A stretch of DNA of 49,636 nucleotides from Pseudomonadota bacterium (GCA_021808285.1 JAKBBV010000017.1:1-49636); one strand, 5' to 3'. Shown: positions 10,124 through 19,898, counted from the stretch's first letter. Notes: generated by a model not told the origin, from the sequence alone. Program-made: numbers and translations.

Positions 10124-12565
10124 TCACTCCGCCGGGGTCAGCTCCATCTTCACCTCCGCCGCGGCCTCCACCGCCTTGCGCGAGTAGAGCAGGGGGACAT
10201 AGGCGCCCTTGGCCCAGAGCGGGAACAGGTCGGCATAGTGCGGGCTGGAGGGATCGTCTGAGGAGCCCGGCGTGTTGACCACGACCGAGCGGTCCCAGTC
10301 GCCCACGTCCATGACCATGCGCACCGAGGCGCCGTGGGTGACCTCGAAGGTCGACGGATCATAGCCGGCCGCGCGCGGCGTATCGGGCCCGCCAGGGAGG
10401 GGCGTCGGCCCCTGGCTCATGCTCGCCTTGAGGGCCGGATCGGCCAGAGTGGCGATAGCCGGGACGAAATGAGCCTGGTGCAGGCGCCCCCAGGTCCAGG
10501 TTTTCATGTCGGGGCCGAGGCGCGCGTCAAGCTCGTCCAAGCTCGCCGAGAGACTGGAGAGCAGCAGCCTATCGCGCGCCGCCTTCGGATCGGCGCCCAA
10601 TTCTGGGCCGGGGTGCTCCAGATGGGTGAGGATGGCGTCCAGACCTCCCTGTCCGATCAGGGGCCAGGCTGGGGGCGGCGTCGAGGCCTCCACCACTTCC
10701 TTGCCCAGATGCTTGGCCGTCCAGACCTCATAGATCGTCGTCGCCACGCTCGAGGCGGTCTCCACATGGTTCCAGGCCTTGAGCCGGGCCAGGGCCTCGG
10801 CCAGCCGCGGCGAGTCGGCGTGGAGCGGCGCGATCAGCGCGGTCAGACGCCGGGAGATCTCGTTGTCCACATCGGTCTGCAAGGCCTCCGAATCAGCGAC
10901 GCTGACATGGCGGTCCGCCGACAGAACCTGATCGATGCGGTCGATGCGGGAATGGTCGGCCCATTCGAAGGAAACCTTGCGCGTCTCCTCCGGATAGCCG
11001 GCCGGCAGGTTGTAGGCGTTGGCCGTGGCGAACCAGCCCTTGGCCGGCTCCTTGAGGCTGGGGAGCTGGTCGCCGGTGAGGAAGCCGGCCCACTCATATC
11101 GACCATCGCCGGGCACGGGCAGGAGGCCGTCCCAGTTCGGTCGGATTGGCGTCATGCCGGAGGCGGCCCAGCCTACAGTTCCGCTCACATCGCCCCAGAC
11201 GAGGTTGAGCGGCGGCCCGCCCCAATGGTCGTGGGCGGCCATGAAATCCGACCACGTCTTGGCGCGATTGAGCCAGCTGGCCTGCATATAGGCGGAGGTC
11301 CCGGGCTGGCTCCAGACCGAGCGTACGGCGAAGGCGTGACGGCGGACGGCATCGACATCGATCACCGGCCCGTGTCGGGTGAAGCGCAGCTCGACCTCGC
11401 GATCGGGGCCTCCCCGCACAGGGATGGTCTCGCGCACGATGCGCATGCGCTCCCAGTGACCCTCATAGCGGTATTCGTCCGGGTCGGAGGGGTTGAGGTC
11501 GTAGACATAAAGGTCTTCCTGATCGATCGGGAAGATGGTCAGTCCGAAGGCGCCTTCTGGAGTGTGGCCTAAGGAGATTCCGGGGAGGGCCGGTTCGCCC
11601 GCGCCGATGAGATCGAGGCCCGGCGCCTCCAGTTGGACCACATAGCGCAGGGAGGGCGCGCCCAGGGCCCGGTGCGGATCATTGGCCACCAGGGGCCGGC
11701 CGGTGGCCGTGCGCGCGCCAGCGACGGTCCAGTTGTTCGAGCCCTCGGCGGTGGTGGCGGCGTCGAGGCCATGCAGGTCCAGGGCGGCGACCTTCTGGGT
11801 CGCGGGCGAGAAGGCCACCGGCTCCACGCCCAGGGTATAGGTCTTGAGGACGTCCGCCGGCACGGAGCAGGGATCGAGCCCATCGGGGACGGTCAGGGCG
11901 TGCTCCGGCTCCAGGCGATGGCGGTAGGAATCGGCGGCCGTTCCCGCGGCGCAGACGATTCGCGTCCTCAGGACCTCGGAGGTGAGATTGCCCACCAGGG
12001 CGTTGCTGCGGATACGGACGACATCCTCGGCCCGCCAATGTTCGGGCTGCGAGCGGGTGAGGCGGAACTCGACCGGCAGGGGCCGTTTGCCGGCGCGCAC
12101 CTCGTCCACATAGGCGTTGACGCCGGCCACGAAGGCCAGGGCCTCATCCTTGGCGTCCGGGGCGTAGGCGGCCCATTCGGCGGCCATGTCCCCGCGATAG
12201 AGCAGGAGGCGCGCGGCGCGGTCCTCCTCCACATAGGCGGGCCCGAAACTGGCCGAGAGCCGACCCAGTCCCCGCTTGCGCCAGAGATCGATCTGCCAAA
12301 GGCGGTCGCGCGCGGCGTTGTAGCCTTGGAGGAAGAAGGCGTCCCTGGCGCTGGCGGCGAAGATGTGCGGCAGGCCCCAGCGGTCGACCACCAGCTCCGC
12401 CGGCGCCTGGAGCCCGGCGACGGCGCGATCCTCGATCCTTGGCGATCCGGACTTGGAGGGCGCGGGGCCGGCGACCGCCGCTCCGGTCCAGACCAGCCCC
12501 AAAATCGCCGCGCCCACGCCCCTGGCGCGTCGCGCCCGCCCTGCGGTCATGTGTCTCTTCCCCAT
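10124..12565 (-). CDS. Penicillin acylase family (S45, Ntn-hydrolase) protein
   Basis: Secreted amidase precursor of about 813 residues. The start carries a signal peptide (basic MGKRHMTAGRARRARG, then a hydrophobic run ending AAVAGPA). The N-terminal alpha-chain part includes VDRWGLPHIFA and QGYNAARDRLWQIDLWRKRGLG, both typical of the family. The autocatalytic site is GSNNW, with the nucleophile Ser at about residue 276, which exposes the beta chain. Members hydrolyse beta-lactams or N-acyl-homoserine lactones, and the substrate cannot be fixed here. ATG 12550 is an alternative start with a better ribosome site (GGGGAAG). The longer open frame upstream runs through the EVE gene on the other strand and is not credible. 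Confidence 0.87.
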   Translation of the reverse strand: MGKRHMTAGRARRARGVGAAILGLVWTGAAVAGPAPSKSGSPRIEDRAVAGLQAPAELVVDRWGLPHIFAASARDAFFLQGYNAARDRLWQIDLWRKRGLGRLSASFGPAYVEEDRAARLLLYRGDMAAEWAAYAPDAKDEALAFVAGVNAYVDEVRAGKRPLPVEFRLTRSQPEHWRAEDVVRIRSNALVGNLTSEVLRTRIVCAAGTAADSYRHRLEPEHALTVPDGLDPCSVPADVLKTYTLGVEPVAFSPATQKVAALDLHGLDAATTAEGSNNWTVAGARTATGRPLVANDPHRALGAPSLRYVVQLEAPGLDLIGAGEPALPGISLGHTPEGAFGLTIFPIDQEDLYVYDLNPSDPDEYRYEGHWERMRIVRETIPVRGGPDREVELRFTRHGPVIDVDAVRRHAFAVRSVWSQPGTSAYMQASWLNRAKTWSDFMAAHDHWGGPPLNLVWGDVSGTVGWAASGMTPIRPNWDGLLPVPGDGRYEWAGFLTGDQLPSLKEPAKGWFATANAYNLPAGYPEETRKVSFEWADHSRIDRIDQVLSADRHVSVADSEALQTDVDNEISRRLTALIAPLHADSPRLAEALARLKAWNHVETASSVATTIYEVWTAKHLGKEVVEASTPPPAWPLIGQGGLDAILTHLEHPGPELGADPKAARDRLLLSSLSASLDELDARLGPDMKTWTWGRLHQAHFVPAIATLADPALKASMSQGPTPLPGGPDTPRAAGYDPSTFEVTHGASVRMVMDVGDWDRSVVVNTPGSSDDPSSPHYADLFPLWAKGAYVPLLYSRKAVEAAAEVKMELTPAE

Positions 12566-12646
12566 TTGATGCCCGCCGAACACTACAAACGCGGCGACCG
12601 TCCGGCTAGAGGAGGGCCAGTTGCGAGTCTGAAGGGGACGCCATCC

Positions 12647-13054
12647 ATGGCCTATTGGCTGATGAAGTCGGAGCCGGCCAAATATGGCTATGACGATCTG
12701 GCGCGGGATGGCGCGACGATCTGGGACGGGGTGCGCAACGCCCAGGCGGCGATCTATCTGAAGACCATGAGGCTCGGCGACCGCGCCTTCTTCTACCACT
12801 CCGTCACCGGGCTCTGCGTGGCCGGCATCGCCGAGATCTCGCGCGAGGCCTTCATCGATCCCACCGACGCCACGGGCCGTTTCGTCGCCGTAGAGATTCG
12901 GCCGCTCCAGGCCCTGCCGAGGCCCGTTCCCCTGTCGGCCCTGCGCGCCGAACCTGGGCTCGCGGGAATGACCTTGTTCCGGCAGTTCCGCCTCTCGGTG
13001 ACGCCGGTGACGCCGGAGGAGTGGACGGTGATCTGCGGTCTGGGCGGGCTCTGA
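12647..13054 (+). CDS. EVE domain protein
   Basis: Single-domain protein of 135 residues beginning MAYWLMKSEPAKYGYDDL, the hallmark start of stand-alone EVE proteins, with WDGVRNAQAA and a DRAFFYHS strand following. EVE is a PUA/YTH-like fold thought to recognise modified bases in DNA or RNA. The ATG follows GAAGGGGACGCC. It is divergent from the acylase gene with an 81-base gap, and a hairpin directly follows its stop. The open frame continues far upstream but only across the acylase gene. Confidence 0.9.
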   Translation: MAYWLMKSEPAKYGYDDLARDGATIWDGVRNAQAAIYLKTMRLGDRAFFYHSVTGLCVAGIAEISREAFIDPTDATGRFVAVEIRPLQALPRPVPLSALRAEPGLAGMTLFRQFRLSVTPVTPEEWTVICGLGGL

Positions 13055-13099
13055 GCGCCGTCCGACCAGATGGAAACCGTCTGGGCGGTCAGACGGCGC
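13055..13099 (+). repeat. Post-stop hairpin, copy B (terminator-like)
   Basis: GCGCCGTC (13055-13062) pairs perfectly with GACGGCGC (13092-13099), with an inner stem CCAGA/TCTGG. It begins at the base after the EVE stop codon and shares CCGTCCGACCAG with the hairpin at 7687-7722. The rest of the gap to 13253 shows no further clear signal. Confidence 0.6.
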
Positions 13100-13253
13100 G
13101 TAAACGATTGAATCCAGAGAGAATGGCGATGTCCTCAGGGATTCCCTCAGCTCGAAATTCGCTCTGAGCGCGGGACCGCCGCCAGACTGGAATTCTTTCC
13201 CGGATTGCCTGTTTACTTCCGCTCGTATCGTTGCGTTTTCACGGGGTGACGAG

Positions 13254-13763
13254 ATGGACATCGGGGACAGCCCAGCGCCGGAGATCACCCGGCTCAACGC
13301 CGCCGCGCGCGCGGCCTTTCGCAACATCGAGACGCTGGCCTATGTGGTCCTGGGCCTGATGCTGGCCCTGGCCGTCGTGATCGGGATCTTCGGCGCCGGG
13401 GCCTCCCTGTGGGATGCGGCCCTCTCGCGGGGCGAGGCCGCGCCGCTGGTGGCGGCTGTGGACCGGCTGCTCTTCGTGCTCATGGTGGTGGAGATACTTC
13501 ACACCGTGCGGGTGTCATTCCGCTCCGGAACCCTGGTGTGCGAGCCGTTTCTCATCGTCGGGCTCATCGCCTCGGTCCGCCGGGTCCTGGTGATCACTCT
13601 GGAGGCGTCTCAGGCCCACGCGCCGGGCGGTTGGAACGCGGAGGCCCAGGGCCTGATCGACGCGACGATGAGAGAGCTTCTGGTCCTCGGCGGACTGATC
13701 CTGATCATGGTGGTGTCCATCTACATCCTGCGCCGCAGACCTCCAGGGCAGGAAGAGGCCTGA
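13254..13763 (+). CDS. PsiE-like inner membrane protein
   Basis: Membrane protein of 169 residues with four hydrophobic segments at about residues 28-50, 67-87, 97-118 and 140-160. The pattern HTVRVSFRSGTL between segments two and three and the RRVLVITLE stretch fit the phosphate-starvation-inducible PsiE family. The function of the family is unknown. No Pho box is obvious upstream. The ATG follows GGGGTGACGAG. It converges with the RND permease gene, whose stop is 57 bases downstream. Confidence 0.75.
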   Translation: MDIGDSPAPEITRLNAAARAAFRNIETLAYVVLGLMLALAVVIGIFGAGASLWDAALSRGEAAPLVAAVDRLLFVLMVVEILHTVRVSFRSGTLVCEPFLIVGLIASVRRVLVITLEASQAHAPGGWNAEAQGLIDATMRELLVLGGLILIMVVSIYILRRRPPGQEEA

Positions 13764-13820
13764 TCGCGCGGGCCGCCCCCCCAAAAAATCCCCTGGGGAC
13801 GACCGGAGGGCCCGTGGGCG

Positions 13821-16800
13821 TCAGACGCCGATGGCCGTCGTGGCCAGGTTCTCGTCTGATTGCGGCGGCGACTTGCGCGCGGTGGCCCGGCGCAGGCGGT
13901 CGAGATAGATGTAGATCACCGGTGTGGTGAACAGCGTCAGAGCCTGGGACACCAGAAGCCCGCCGACGATGGCGTAGCCCAGAGGCTGGCGGAACTCCGA
14001 GCCGGTGCCCGTGAACAGGATCATGGGCACGCCGCCCAGCATGGCCGCGGCGGTGGTCATGAGAATGGGACGCAGGCGCCGGTGCGAGGCCTCGCGCGCG
14101 GCGTCGATGGCGGTCATGCCCTCTTCGCGCTCGAGCTTGAGGGCCACGTCGACGATCATGATGCCGTTCTTCTTGACGATGCCGATGAGCAGAATGATCG
14201 CGATGATGCCGATGACGTTGAGGTTCTGGCCGGCCAGAAGCAGGGCCAGGAGCGCGCCCACCCCGGCCGAGGGCAGGGTCGAGAGGATCGTCAGGGGGTG
14301 GATGTAGCTCTCATAGAGGATGCCCAGGATGACATAGACGGCGATCAGGGCGGCGGCGATCAGTAGAGGCTCAGAGGCCAGAGACTGCTGGAAAGCCTGA
14401 GCGTTGCCCTGGAAGCTGCCTGAGAGCGTGGCGGGGGCGCCCAGCTTGTCGCGCGCCTGCTGAACCAGTTTCACCGCCTGGCCCAGCGGCACCCCGGGAG
14501 CGAGGTTGAAGGACAGAGTGGCGGCGGGAAACTGACCCTGATGACTCACCGTCAGGCTGCTCGTCCCGTTGGGATCGATCCGGGCAAACAGGGAGAGGGG
14601 GACCTCCTGTCCGGTCACCGGCGAGAGGAGGTAGACCGAATTGAAGATGTCCGGCGAAGCCTGAAGCTCCGGCAGGGCCTCCAGAACCACATGGTAGGAA
14701 TTGAGCTGGGTGAAGTACTGGGCCACCTGCCGCTGACCGACCAGGTCGTAGACGGCGTTGTCGATATCCGCAGTGGTGACGCCAAAGCGCTGGGCCGCGG
14801 CGCGATTGATGTCGAGGCGGATGGCGGCGCCGTCCGACTCCTGGTCCGAGCTGACGTCCTTGAGCTCGGGCATCTGTTTGAGCGCTGACAGCAGGCGCGG
14901 CGCCCAGGCGTCGAGCTCGTCCAGATTGTCGTCCGACAGGGTGTATTGGTACTGAGCCTGGCCGAAGCGGCCGCCGATATTGATGTCCTGATTGGCCTGG
15001 AGCAGGGTCTGGACTCCCGGCACCTGGTTCAGCTCCGGCCGCAGGCGGTTGATGATGTCGGTGGCCGACGTCCGGCGACCGGCGTCCCGCGGCTTCAGCG
15101 TCAGGCTGATATTGGCCTGATTATAGCCGCCACCGCCGCCATAGAAGGCGACATTGGCCACGTCGCGGTCCCGGGTGAGAATCCGCGCCGCCTGATAGAC
15201 CTTGGTCTGAAGCTTGGCGAAGGAGGCGTCCTGTGAGGTGAGGAGCACGCCGCTGAGAAAACCGGTGTCCTGCTGCGGAAAGAAGCCGGTGGGGACAGTG
15301 GCGTAGAGAAACACCGCCAGACCCATGGTGGCGGCGAAGACGACCATGGTCAGGCGCATATGGCGCAGCACCACATCGAGGGCCCGGGCATAGGCGGCCT
15401 CCAGCGCCTTGAAGCCGCGTTCCAGGGACCGGGTGAAAGGCGAGCGTGGGGGCGTGGGCGGGCGCAGGAACAGGCTGCACAGCATGGGCGTCACGGTCAG
15501 GGACAGGAAGATGGACAGCACCACCGCCGCGCTCAGGGTGAACGCGAACTCGCTCATCAGCCGTCCGACCACCCCGCCCATGAACATCAGGGGCGTGAAC
15601 ACCGCGACCAGGGAAACCGAGATGCTGAGGATGGTGAAATTGATCTCGGCGGCGCCGATCATGGCCGCCTCGAACGGAGCCATGCCCTGCTCGATCTTGT
15701 GCCAGATGATCTCCTCCATGACGATGGCGTCATCGACAACGAAACCCACGGCGATGCTGAGGGCCATGAGCGAGAGGTTATCGAGGCTGAACTTGAGCGG
15801 CAGCATGACCGCCCCGGTAGCCAGCAGGGCCAGGGGAATGACCACGCTGGGGATCAGGGTGGCGCGGATGTCGCGCAGGAAGAGGAAGATCACCCCGACC
15901 ACCAGGAACACCGTGATCAGGAGTGTGATCGCCACGTCGCGAACGGCGGCCCGGATGGTCTGGGTGCGGTCGGCGGCGACCTGGATCTCGATACCGGGCG
16001 GCATGCTGGCCTGGATCCTGGGCAGGGCGGCGCGGATGGCGTCCACGGTCTTGATGACATTGGCGCCCGGCAGCTTGCGGATGATCAGGAGCGCCGCCGG
16101 CCCGCCCTTGAAGTCGCGCGCGGCCTCCGGGCCGGCCCCGGCGCCTGGGAAGAACCAGGCGCCGGTCTGGTTGTTCTCCACATCGGCGATGGCGCGGCCG
16201 ATGTCGCGCACCCGCACCGCCCCGCCATTGATGTGGTTGTAACCGACCACGAGAGAGTTCCAGGGCGCGGCATCGAGAATCTGGTCGTTGTCATAGACCG
16301 TGAGGCTGCGCAGCGGGCCGTTCACGGCGCCCTTGGGGGCGTTGACCGTCTGATTGCCGATCGCCGTGGCGATATTTGGCATCGAGAGTCCGAGCGCCGC
16401 GGCCTTGCGCGGGTCGATCTGAATCCGCACCGCCGGCTTGCGCTCGCCAGCCACGAACACCTGTCCCACTCCGGGTAGCTGCGAGATGCGCTGGGCGAGG
16501 ATGCTGTCGCCGTAATCGCTGACCTGGGCGAGCGGGATGGTGTTCGAGGTCATCGAGATGATCATGATCGCCGGGTCGGCGGGGTTGATCTTGCGGATGT
16601 AGGGCGGCGAGGGGAGGTTGGTGGGCAGCTGAGCCGCGGCGGCGTTGATCGCCGCCTGCACATCCTGGGCCGCGGCGTCGATATTGCGGGACAGATCAAA
16701 CTGCAGGGTGACCGAGGTCTCGCCGAGCGAGCTGACCGAGGTGAGCTGAGTCAGGTCCTGGATCTCGGAGAACTGCCGCTCCAGGGGCGTCGCCACATTG

Positions 16801-16982
16801 GACGCCATGGTCTCAGGGCTGGCGCCGGGCAGGCCGACGTTCACCTCGATGGTCGGGAAATCCACCTGAGGCAGGGACGAGACCGGCAGGTTGAGAAAGC
16901 CCACCACGCCCAGAAGCAGAAAGCCGATGGCGATCAGCGACGTGGCCACGGGCCGGCGGATGAAGGGCGCCGAGAGGCTCAT
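13821..16982 (-). CDS. RND efflux permease (AcrB/MdtC family)
   Basis: Inner-membrane proton-driven multidrug efflux pump of 1053 residues, the normal size for the HAE1-type RND family. It begins with the usual FIRRPVATSLIAIG segment, has the two paired Asp residues of the fourth membrane helix in VGFVVDDAIV (near residue 415) and the Lys of TM10 in GIVKKNGIMIVD. The large periplasmic loops lie between TM1-2 and TM7-8. It resembles MdtC/MuxC-type pumps more than AcrB, a judgement from motif style only. It is the second gene after the adaptor, 12 bases apart. No outer-membrane channel gene follows, so the pump must use one encoded elsewhere. Confidence 0.92.
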   Translation of the reverse strand: MSLSAPFIRRPVATSLIAIGFLLLGVVGFLNLPVSSLPQVDFPTIEVNVGLPGASPETMASNVATPLERQFSEIQDLTQLTSVSSLGETSVTLQFDLSRNIDAAAQDVQAAINAAAAQLPTNLPSPPYIRKINPADPAIMIISMTSNTIPLAQVSDYGDSILAQRISQLPGVGQVFVAGERKPAVRIQIDPRKAAALGLSMPNIATAIGNQTVNAPKGAVNGPLRSLTVYDNDQILDAAPWNSLVVGYNHINGGAVRVRDIGRAIADVENNQTGAWFFPGAGAGPEAARDFKGGPAALLIIRKLPGANVIKTVDAIRAALPRIQASMPPGIEIQVAADRTQTIRAAVRDVAITLLITVFLVVGVIFLFLRDIRATLIPSVVIPLALLATGAVMLPLKFSLDNLSLMALSIAVGFVVDDAIVMEEIIWHKIEQGMAPFEAAMIGAAEINFTILSISVSLVAVFTPLMFMGGVVGRLMSEFAFTLSAAVVLSIFLSLTVTPMLCSLFLRPPTPPRSPFTRSLERGFKALEAAYARALDVVLRHMRLTMVVFAATMGLAVFLYATVPTGFFPQQDTGFLSGVLLTSQDASFAKLQTKVYQAARILTRDRDVANVAFYGGGGGYNQANISLTLKPRDAGRRTSATDIINRLRPELNQVPGVQTLLQANQDINIGGRFGQAQYQYTLSDDNLDELDAWAPRLLSALKQMPELKDVSSDQESDGAAIRLDINRAAAQRFGVTTADIDNAVYDLVGQRQVAQYFTQLNSYHVVLEALPELQASPDIFNSVYLLSPVTGQEVPLSLFARIDPNGTSSLTVSHQGQFPAATLSFNLAPGVPLGQAVKLVQQARDKLGAPATLSGSFQGNAQAFQQSLASEPLLIAAALIAVYVILGILYESYIHPLTILSTLPSAGVGALLALLLAGQNLNVIGIIAIILLIGIVKKNGIMIVDVALKLEREEGMTAIDAAREASHRRLRPILMTTAAAMLGGVPMILFTGTGSEFRQPLGYAIVGGLLVSQALTLFTTPVIYIYLDRLRRATARKSPPQSDENLATTAIGV

Positions 16983-16994
16983 TCTCAGGCCGCC

Positions 16995-18263
16995 TCAGGC
17001 CCGGCCGGTGGGCGCGGCGAGCCCGCCGTTGGATTTCACCCGCACCCTGGAGCCGGGCCTGAGGATCATCTGCCCATCGACGACCACGGTCTCGCCCGGC
17101 TTCAGCCCTTCGCCGATCACCGCCAGGGTTCCTTGGGTGCTGCGCACGTTCACCGGCCGATACTGCGCCGTGGACCCGGAGACGACATAGACGAAGGTCC
17201 CCCGGGGACCTCGGTTGATCGCGGTGACGGGTACGGTCGCGGCCTGGCGAAGGGTGTCCATGGTCAGGACGACGTTCACATACTGGCCAGGCCAGAGCTT
17301 CTCATCGGCATTGGCGAACCGGGCCTTGAGCTGAACTGTGCCGGTAGCCGGATCGACCTTGTTGTCGGCGATGGACACTTCGCCCTGGCCCAGGGGCTGG
17401 TTCGTCTCCTGGGTGAAGGCGGCCACCTTGAGCGCATGACGGAAGCCGTCGGTGAGTTCCGAGAGGTGGGCGAAATCGGCTTGGGGAACGGTGAAGGTGA
17501 CCGCGATCGGACTGATCTGGTTGATGACCACGATGCCGCTGGATCCCGTCACTCCGCCGGTGACGCTGCCCATGGCCCCGGCGCCGGGGCTCGCCCCGCC
17601 CGCCGCCCCGGCGGAGGTCGGGCTTCCCGCCGCCGCCGCGCCGTTGGTGCTGACGCTGGCGCCCCCGCCGCCGACGAGATTGCCGGGATCGATGAGGCGC
17701 ACGCCCACGCGGCCCGAGATCGGGGCGGTGATCCGGCAGCGATCAAGATTGACCTTGGCCGCCGCCACGGTTCCCTGGTCGGCGAGCACGATGCCCTCGT
17801 CCTGATGCACCAGGCCGATCTGGTCCTCATAGGTCTGCCGGGCGATGGAGTCCTTGGAGGCGAGGAGCTTGTAGCGGGCGAGATCCGTGCGCGCCGTTTC
17901 CAGGGCCGCCTGGTCGCGCTTGAGGGCTCCTTGCGCCTGCATCAAGGCGGCGCGGTAGGGCGAGGGGTCGATCTCCGCCAGCAGTTGGCCGGCCTTGACC
18001 GCTGATCCTTCGGTGAAATCGACCTTCTCGATCAAGCCGCTAACCTGGGCGACGATGATGTCGCTTCGCCAGGCCTGGGCCGCGCCCAGGGCCTCGATCT
18101 GTTCGGGCACGTCGGCGAGGGTCACCGTGGCCACGTCCACGGGCACGATCGGGGGGTCTCGCCTGGGCTTGCCGGGTTTGAGCATCACGCCGGCGACGAA
18201 CAGGGCGACCGCAATCGCGGCCAGCCCGCCAAACACCCAAGGCGCACCTCGTCTCTTCGCCAT
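16995..18263 (-). CDS. RND efflux periplasmic adaptor (HlyD/AcrA type)
   Basis: Membrane-fusion protein of about 422 residues that links the RND permease to an outer-membrane channel. An N-terminal anchor (residues 8-28) is followed by the lipoyl-like half GLIEKVDFTEGSAVKAGQLLAEID, a helical hairpin, the second half GRVGVRLIDPGNLV, then beta-barrel and membrane-proximal domains. Between DPGNLV and IVVINQISPIAVTF there is an unusual insert of about 45 residues made almost only of Gly, Ala, Ser and Thr. The start is ATG 18263. The open frame extends further upstream without family sequence. Confidence 0.9.
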   Translation of the reverse strand: MAKRRGAPWVFGGLAAIAVALFVAGVMLKPGKPRRDPPIVPVDVATVTLADVPEQIEALGAAQAWRSDIIVAQVSGLIEKVDFTEGSAVKAGQLLAEIDPSPYRAALMQAQGALKRDQAALETARTDLARYKLLASKDSIARQTYEDQIGLVHQDEGIVLADQGTVAAAKVNLDRCRITAPISGRVGVRLIDPGNLVGGGGASVSTNGAAAAGSPTSAGAAGGASPGAGAMGSVTGGVTGSSGIVVINQISPIAVTFTVPQADFAHLSELTDGFRHALKVAAFTQETNQPLGQGEVSIADNKVDPATGTVQLKARFANADEKLWPGQYVNVVLTMDTLRQAATVPVTAINRGPRGTFVYVVSGSTAQYRPVNVRSTQGTLAVIGEGLKPGETVVVDGQMILRPGSRVRVKSNGGLAAPTGRA

Positions 18264-18418
18264 TCCGCGCAAAAACCCTTCCCGCGCCCGCCCGCGATGG
18301 GAAAACGGACCTTGCTTCAATATCCCGCCGGTCTGGATATCCTGGGATGACCCCAAGGTCCGACCTTTTCGCCCCTGATGCCGTCCCCAGGCGCCGATCG
18401 AGACGGCTTCCCCGGACC

Positions 18419-18455
18419 GCCTCATTCCGCACGCCTCATGCCGCCCGAATGAGGC
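18419..18455. promoter_or_regulatory. Candidate operator (GCCTCATTC inverted repeat)
   Basis: GCCTCATTC at 18419-18427 is perfectly inverted as GAATGAGGC at 18447-18455, with a further direct GCCTCATG at 18433. It lies in the 414-base divergent gap between the efflux adaptor gene and aroC, about 160 bases upstream of the adaptor start. A regulator binding here could control the pump, but no regulator gene is adjacent. Nothing else clear was seen in 18264-18677. Confidence 0.35.
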
Positions 18456-18677
18456 AGGTGCATTTCCACGGCGAAACGAGAAGGCTTTAAGGGCGATGAG
18501 TCTCCAATGGCAAGCCTATGGCGCCGCTTGAAGGGGCGGGAAGGACCGGGAATTAGGTCTTGGCGGGCGCGACGGGCTCGGCGATGCTTCGACAAATGAC
18601 CCAGCGCCATATCATCGGGCCTTGGCCCACAAGCCTCGACCGCCCCGGCCGGGCCGTCGATGGGAACGACCGGGCCC

Positions 18678-19802
18678 ATGTCGCATAACAGTTTCGGCCA
18701 TCTCCTCCGCGTCACCACCTGGGGCGAGAGCCACGGGCCGGCGCTCGGCTGCGTGGTCGACGGCTGCCCTCCGGGCCTGCGACTCGATCCGGCGGACATT
18801 CAGGTCTGGCTGGACCGGCGCCGCCCGGGCCAGGGGCGTTTCGTCACCCAGCGCCAGGAGCCCGACCAGGTGCGCATTCTCTCGGGAGTGTTCGAGGACG
18901 AGGCGGTTCGCGCGCGTTTCGGCGGTCAGGTGACCACGGGAACTCCCATCGCCCTGATGATCGAGAATGTCGACGCGCGCTCGCGCGACTATTCGGACAT
19001 CGCCCGGGCGTTCCGGCCGGGTCATGCGGACTGGAGCTATTTCGCCAAATATGGGGTGCGCGACTATCGCGGCGGCGGACGCCAGTCTGCCCGCGAGACC
19101 GCGGCGCGGGTCGCCGCAGGGGCCATCGCGCGCAAGATCGCGCCGGGCGTCGAGATCCGCGCCGCCCTGGTCCAGATCGGACCTCACGCCATCGATCGCT
19201 CGCGCTGGGACTGGGCCCAGACTCTGAGCAACCCGTTCTTCTGTCCTGACGCCGCCATGGTTGAGGTGTGGGAGGCGCATCTGGAGACGGTGCGCAAGGC
19301 GGGCTCCTCCACCGGGGCCATCGTCGAGGTCGAGGCGCGCGGAGTTCCGGCCGGATGGGGCGCCCCGGTTTATGGCAAGCTCGACGCCGAGCTGGCCGCC
19401 GCCCTGATGTCGATCAACGCCGCCAAGGGCGTGGAGATCGGGGCTGGATTCGCTGCGGCGGCTCTGAGCGGCGAGGACAATGCCGACGAGATGCGGTCCG
19501 GCGCCGGCGGTCCGGTCTTTCTTTCCAACCACGCAGGTGGGATCCTTGGCGGTATCTCAACGGGCCAGGACGTGGTCGCGCGCGTGGCGTTCAAGCCGAC
19601 CTCTTCGATCCTCACTCCCCGCCGGTCGGTGGATGAGGCGGGGGCCGAGATTGAGGTGCGCACCCGCGGCCGCCATGATCCCTGCGTGGGCATCCGCGCG
19701 GCGCCGGTGGTGGAGGCGATGACCGCCTGCGTTCTGGCCGACGCCTTTCTGCGCCACCGCGGGCAGACGGGATACGACGGAACCCCGATCGGCGATGACT
19801 GA
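18678..19802 (+). CDS. aroC: Chorismate synthase
   Basis: Cytosolic enzyme of 374 residues for the last step of the shikimate pathway: reduced-FMN-dependent loss of phosphate from EPSP to give chorismate. It begins with the family start [21 protein letters not shown], followed by [13 protein letters not shown] and [14 protein letters not shown], which hold the conserved basic and FMN-contact residues. The C-terminal [17 protein letters not shown] is also typical. ATG 18678 is chosen because homologues start just before this region; ATG 18660 is possible. A small hairpin (19801-19818) overlaps the stop codon. Confidence 0.95.
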   Translation: MSHNSFGHLLRVTTWGESHGPALGCVVDGCPPGLRLDPADIQVWLDRRRPGQGRFVTQRQEPDQVRILSGVFEDEAVRARFGGQVTTGTPIALMIENVDARSRDYSDIARAFRPGHADWSYFAKYGVRDYRGGGRQSARETAARVAAGAIARKIAPGVEIRAALVQIGPHAIDRSRWDWAQTLSNPFFCPDAAMVEVWEAHLETVRKAGSSTGAIVEVEARGVPAGWGAPVYGKLDAELAAALMSINAAKGVEIGAGFAAAALSGEDNADEMRSGAGGPVFLSNHAGGILGGISTGQDVVARVAFKPTSSILTPRRSVDEAGAEIEVRTRGRHDPCVGIRAAPVVEAMTACVLADAFLRHRGQTGYDGTPIGDD

Positions 19803-19818
19803 GCGGGTCCGACCGCTC
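19801..19818 (+). terminator. Small hairpin at the aroC stop
   Basis: GAGCGG (19801-19806) pairs with CCGCTC (19813-19818) around the loop GTCCGA. The hairpin overlaps the last two bases of the aroC stop codon, and it contains GTCCGACC, the core shared with hairpins 7687-7722 and 13055-13099. It has no T-tract. Confidence 0.35.
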
Positions 19819-19898
19819 GGATTGGGTCGCTCGGGTCTTGCCGCCGCGTTGGTGATGGGCGATTTGCCCGCGATCCCTTCATGGATCCAGGAGCCGCC

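Noticed and set aside
11633-12646. Upstream extension of the EVE frame, and similar long plus-strand frames over secA, uup and the RND gene.
   Set aside because: They lie antisense to clearly conserved genes and show no family sequence.
12566-13327. Upstream extension of the penicillin-acylase frame.
   Set aside because: It crosses the EVE gene on the opposite strand, and the signal peptide begins at about 12565-12550.
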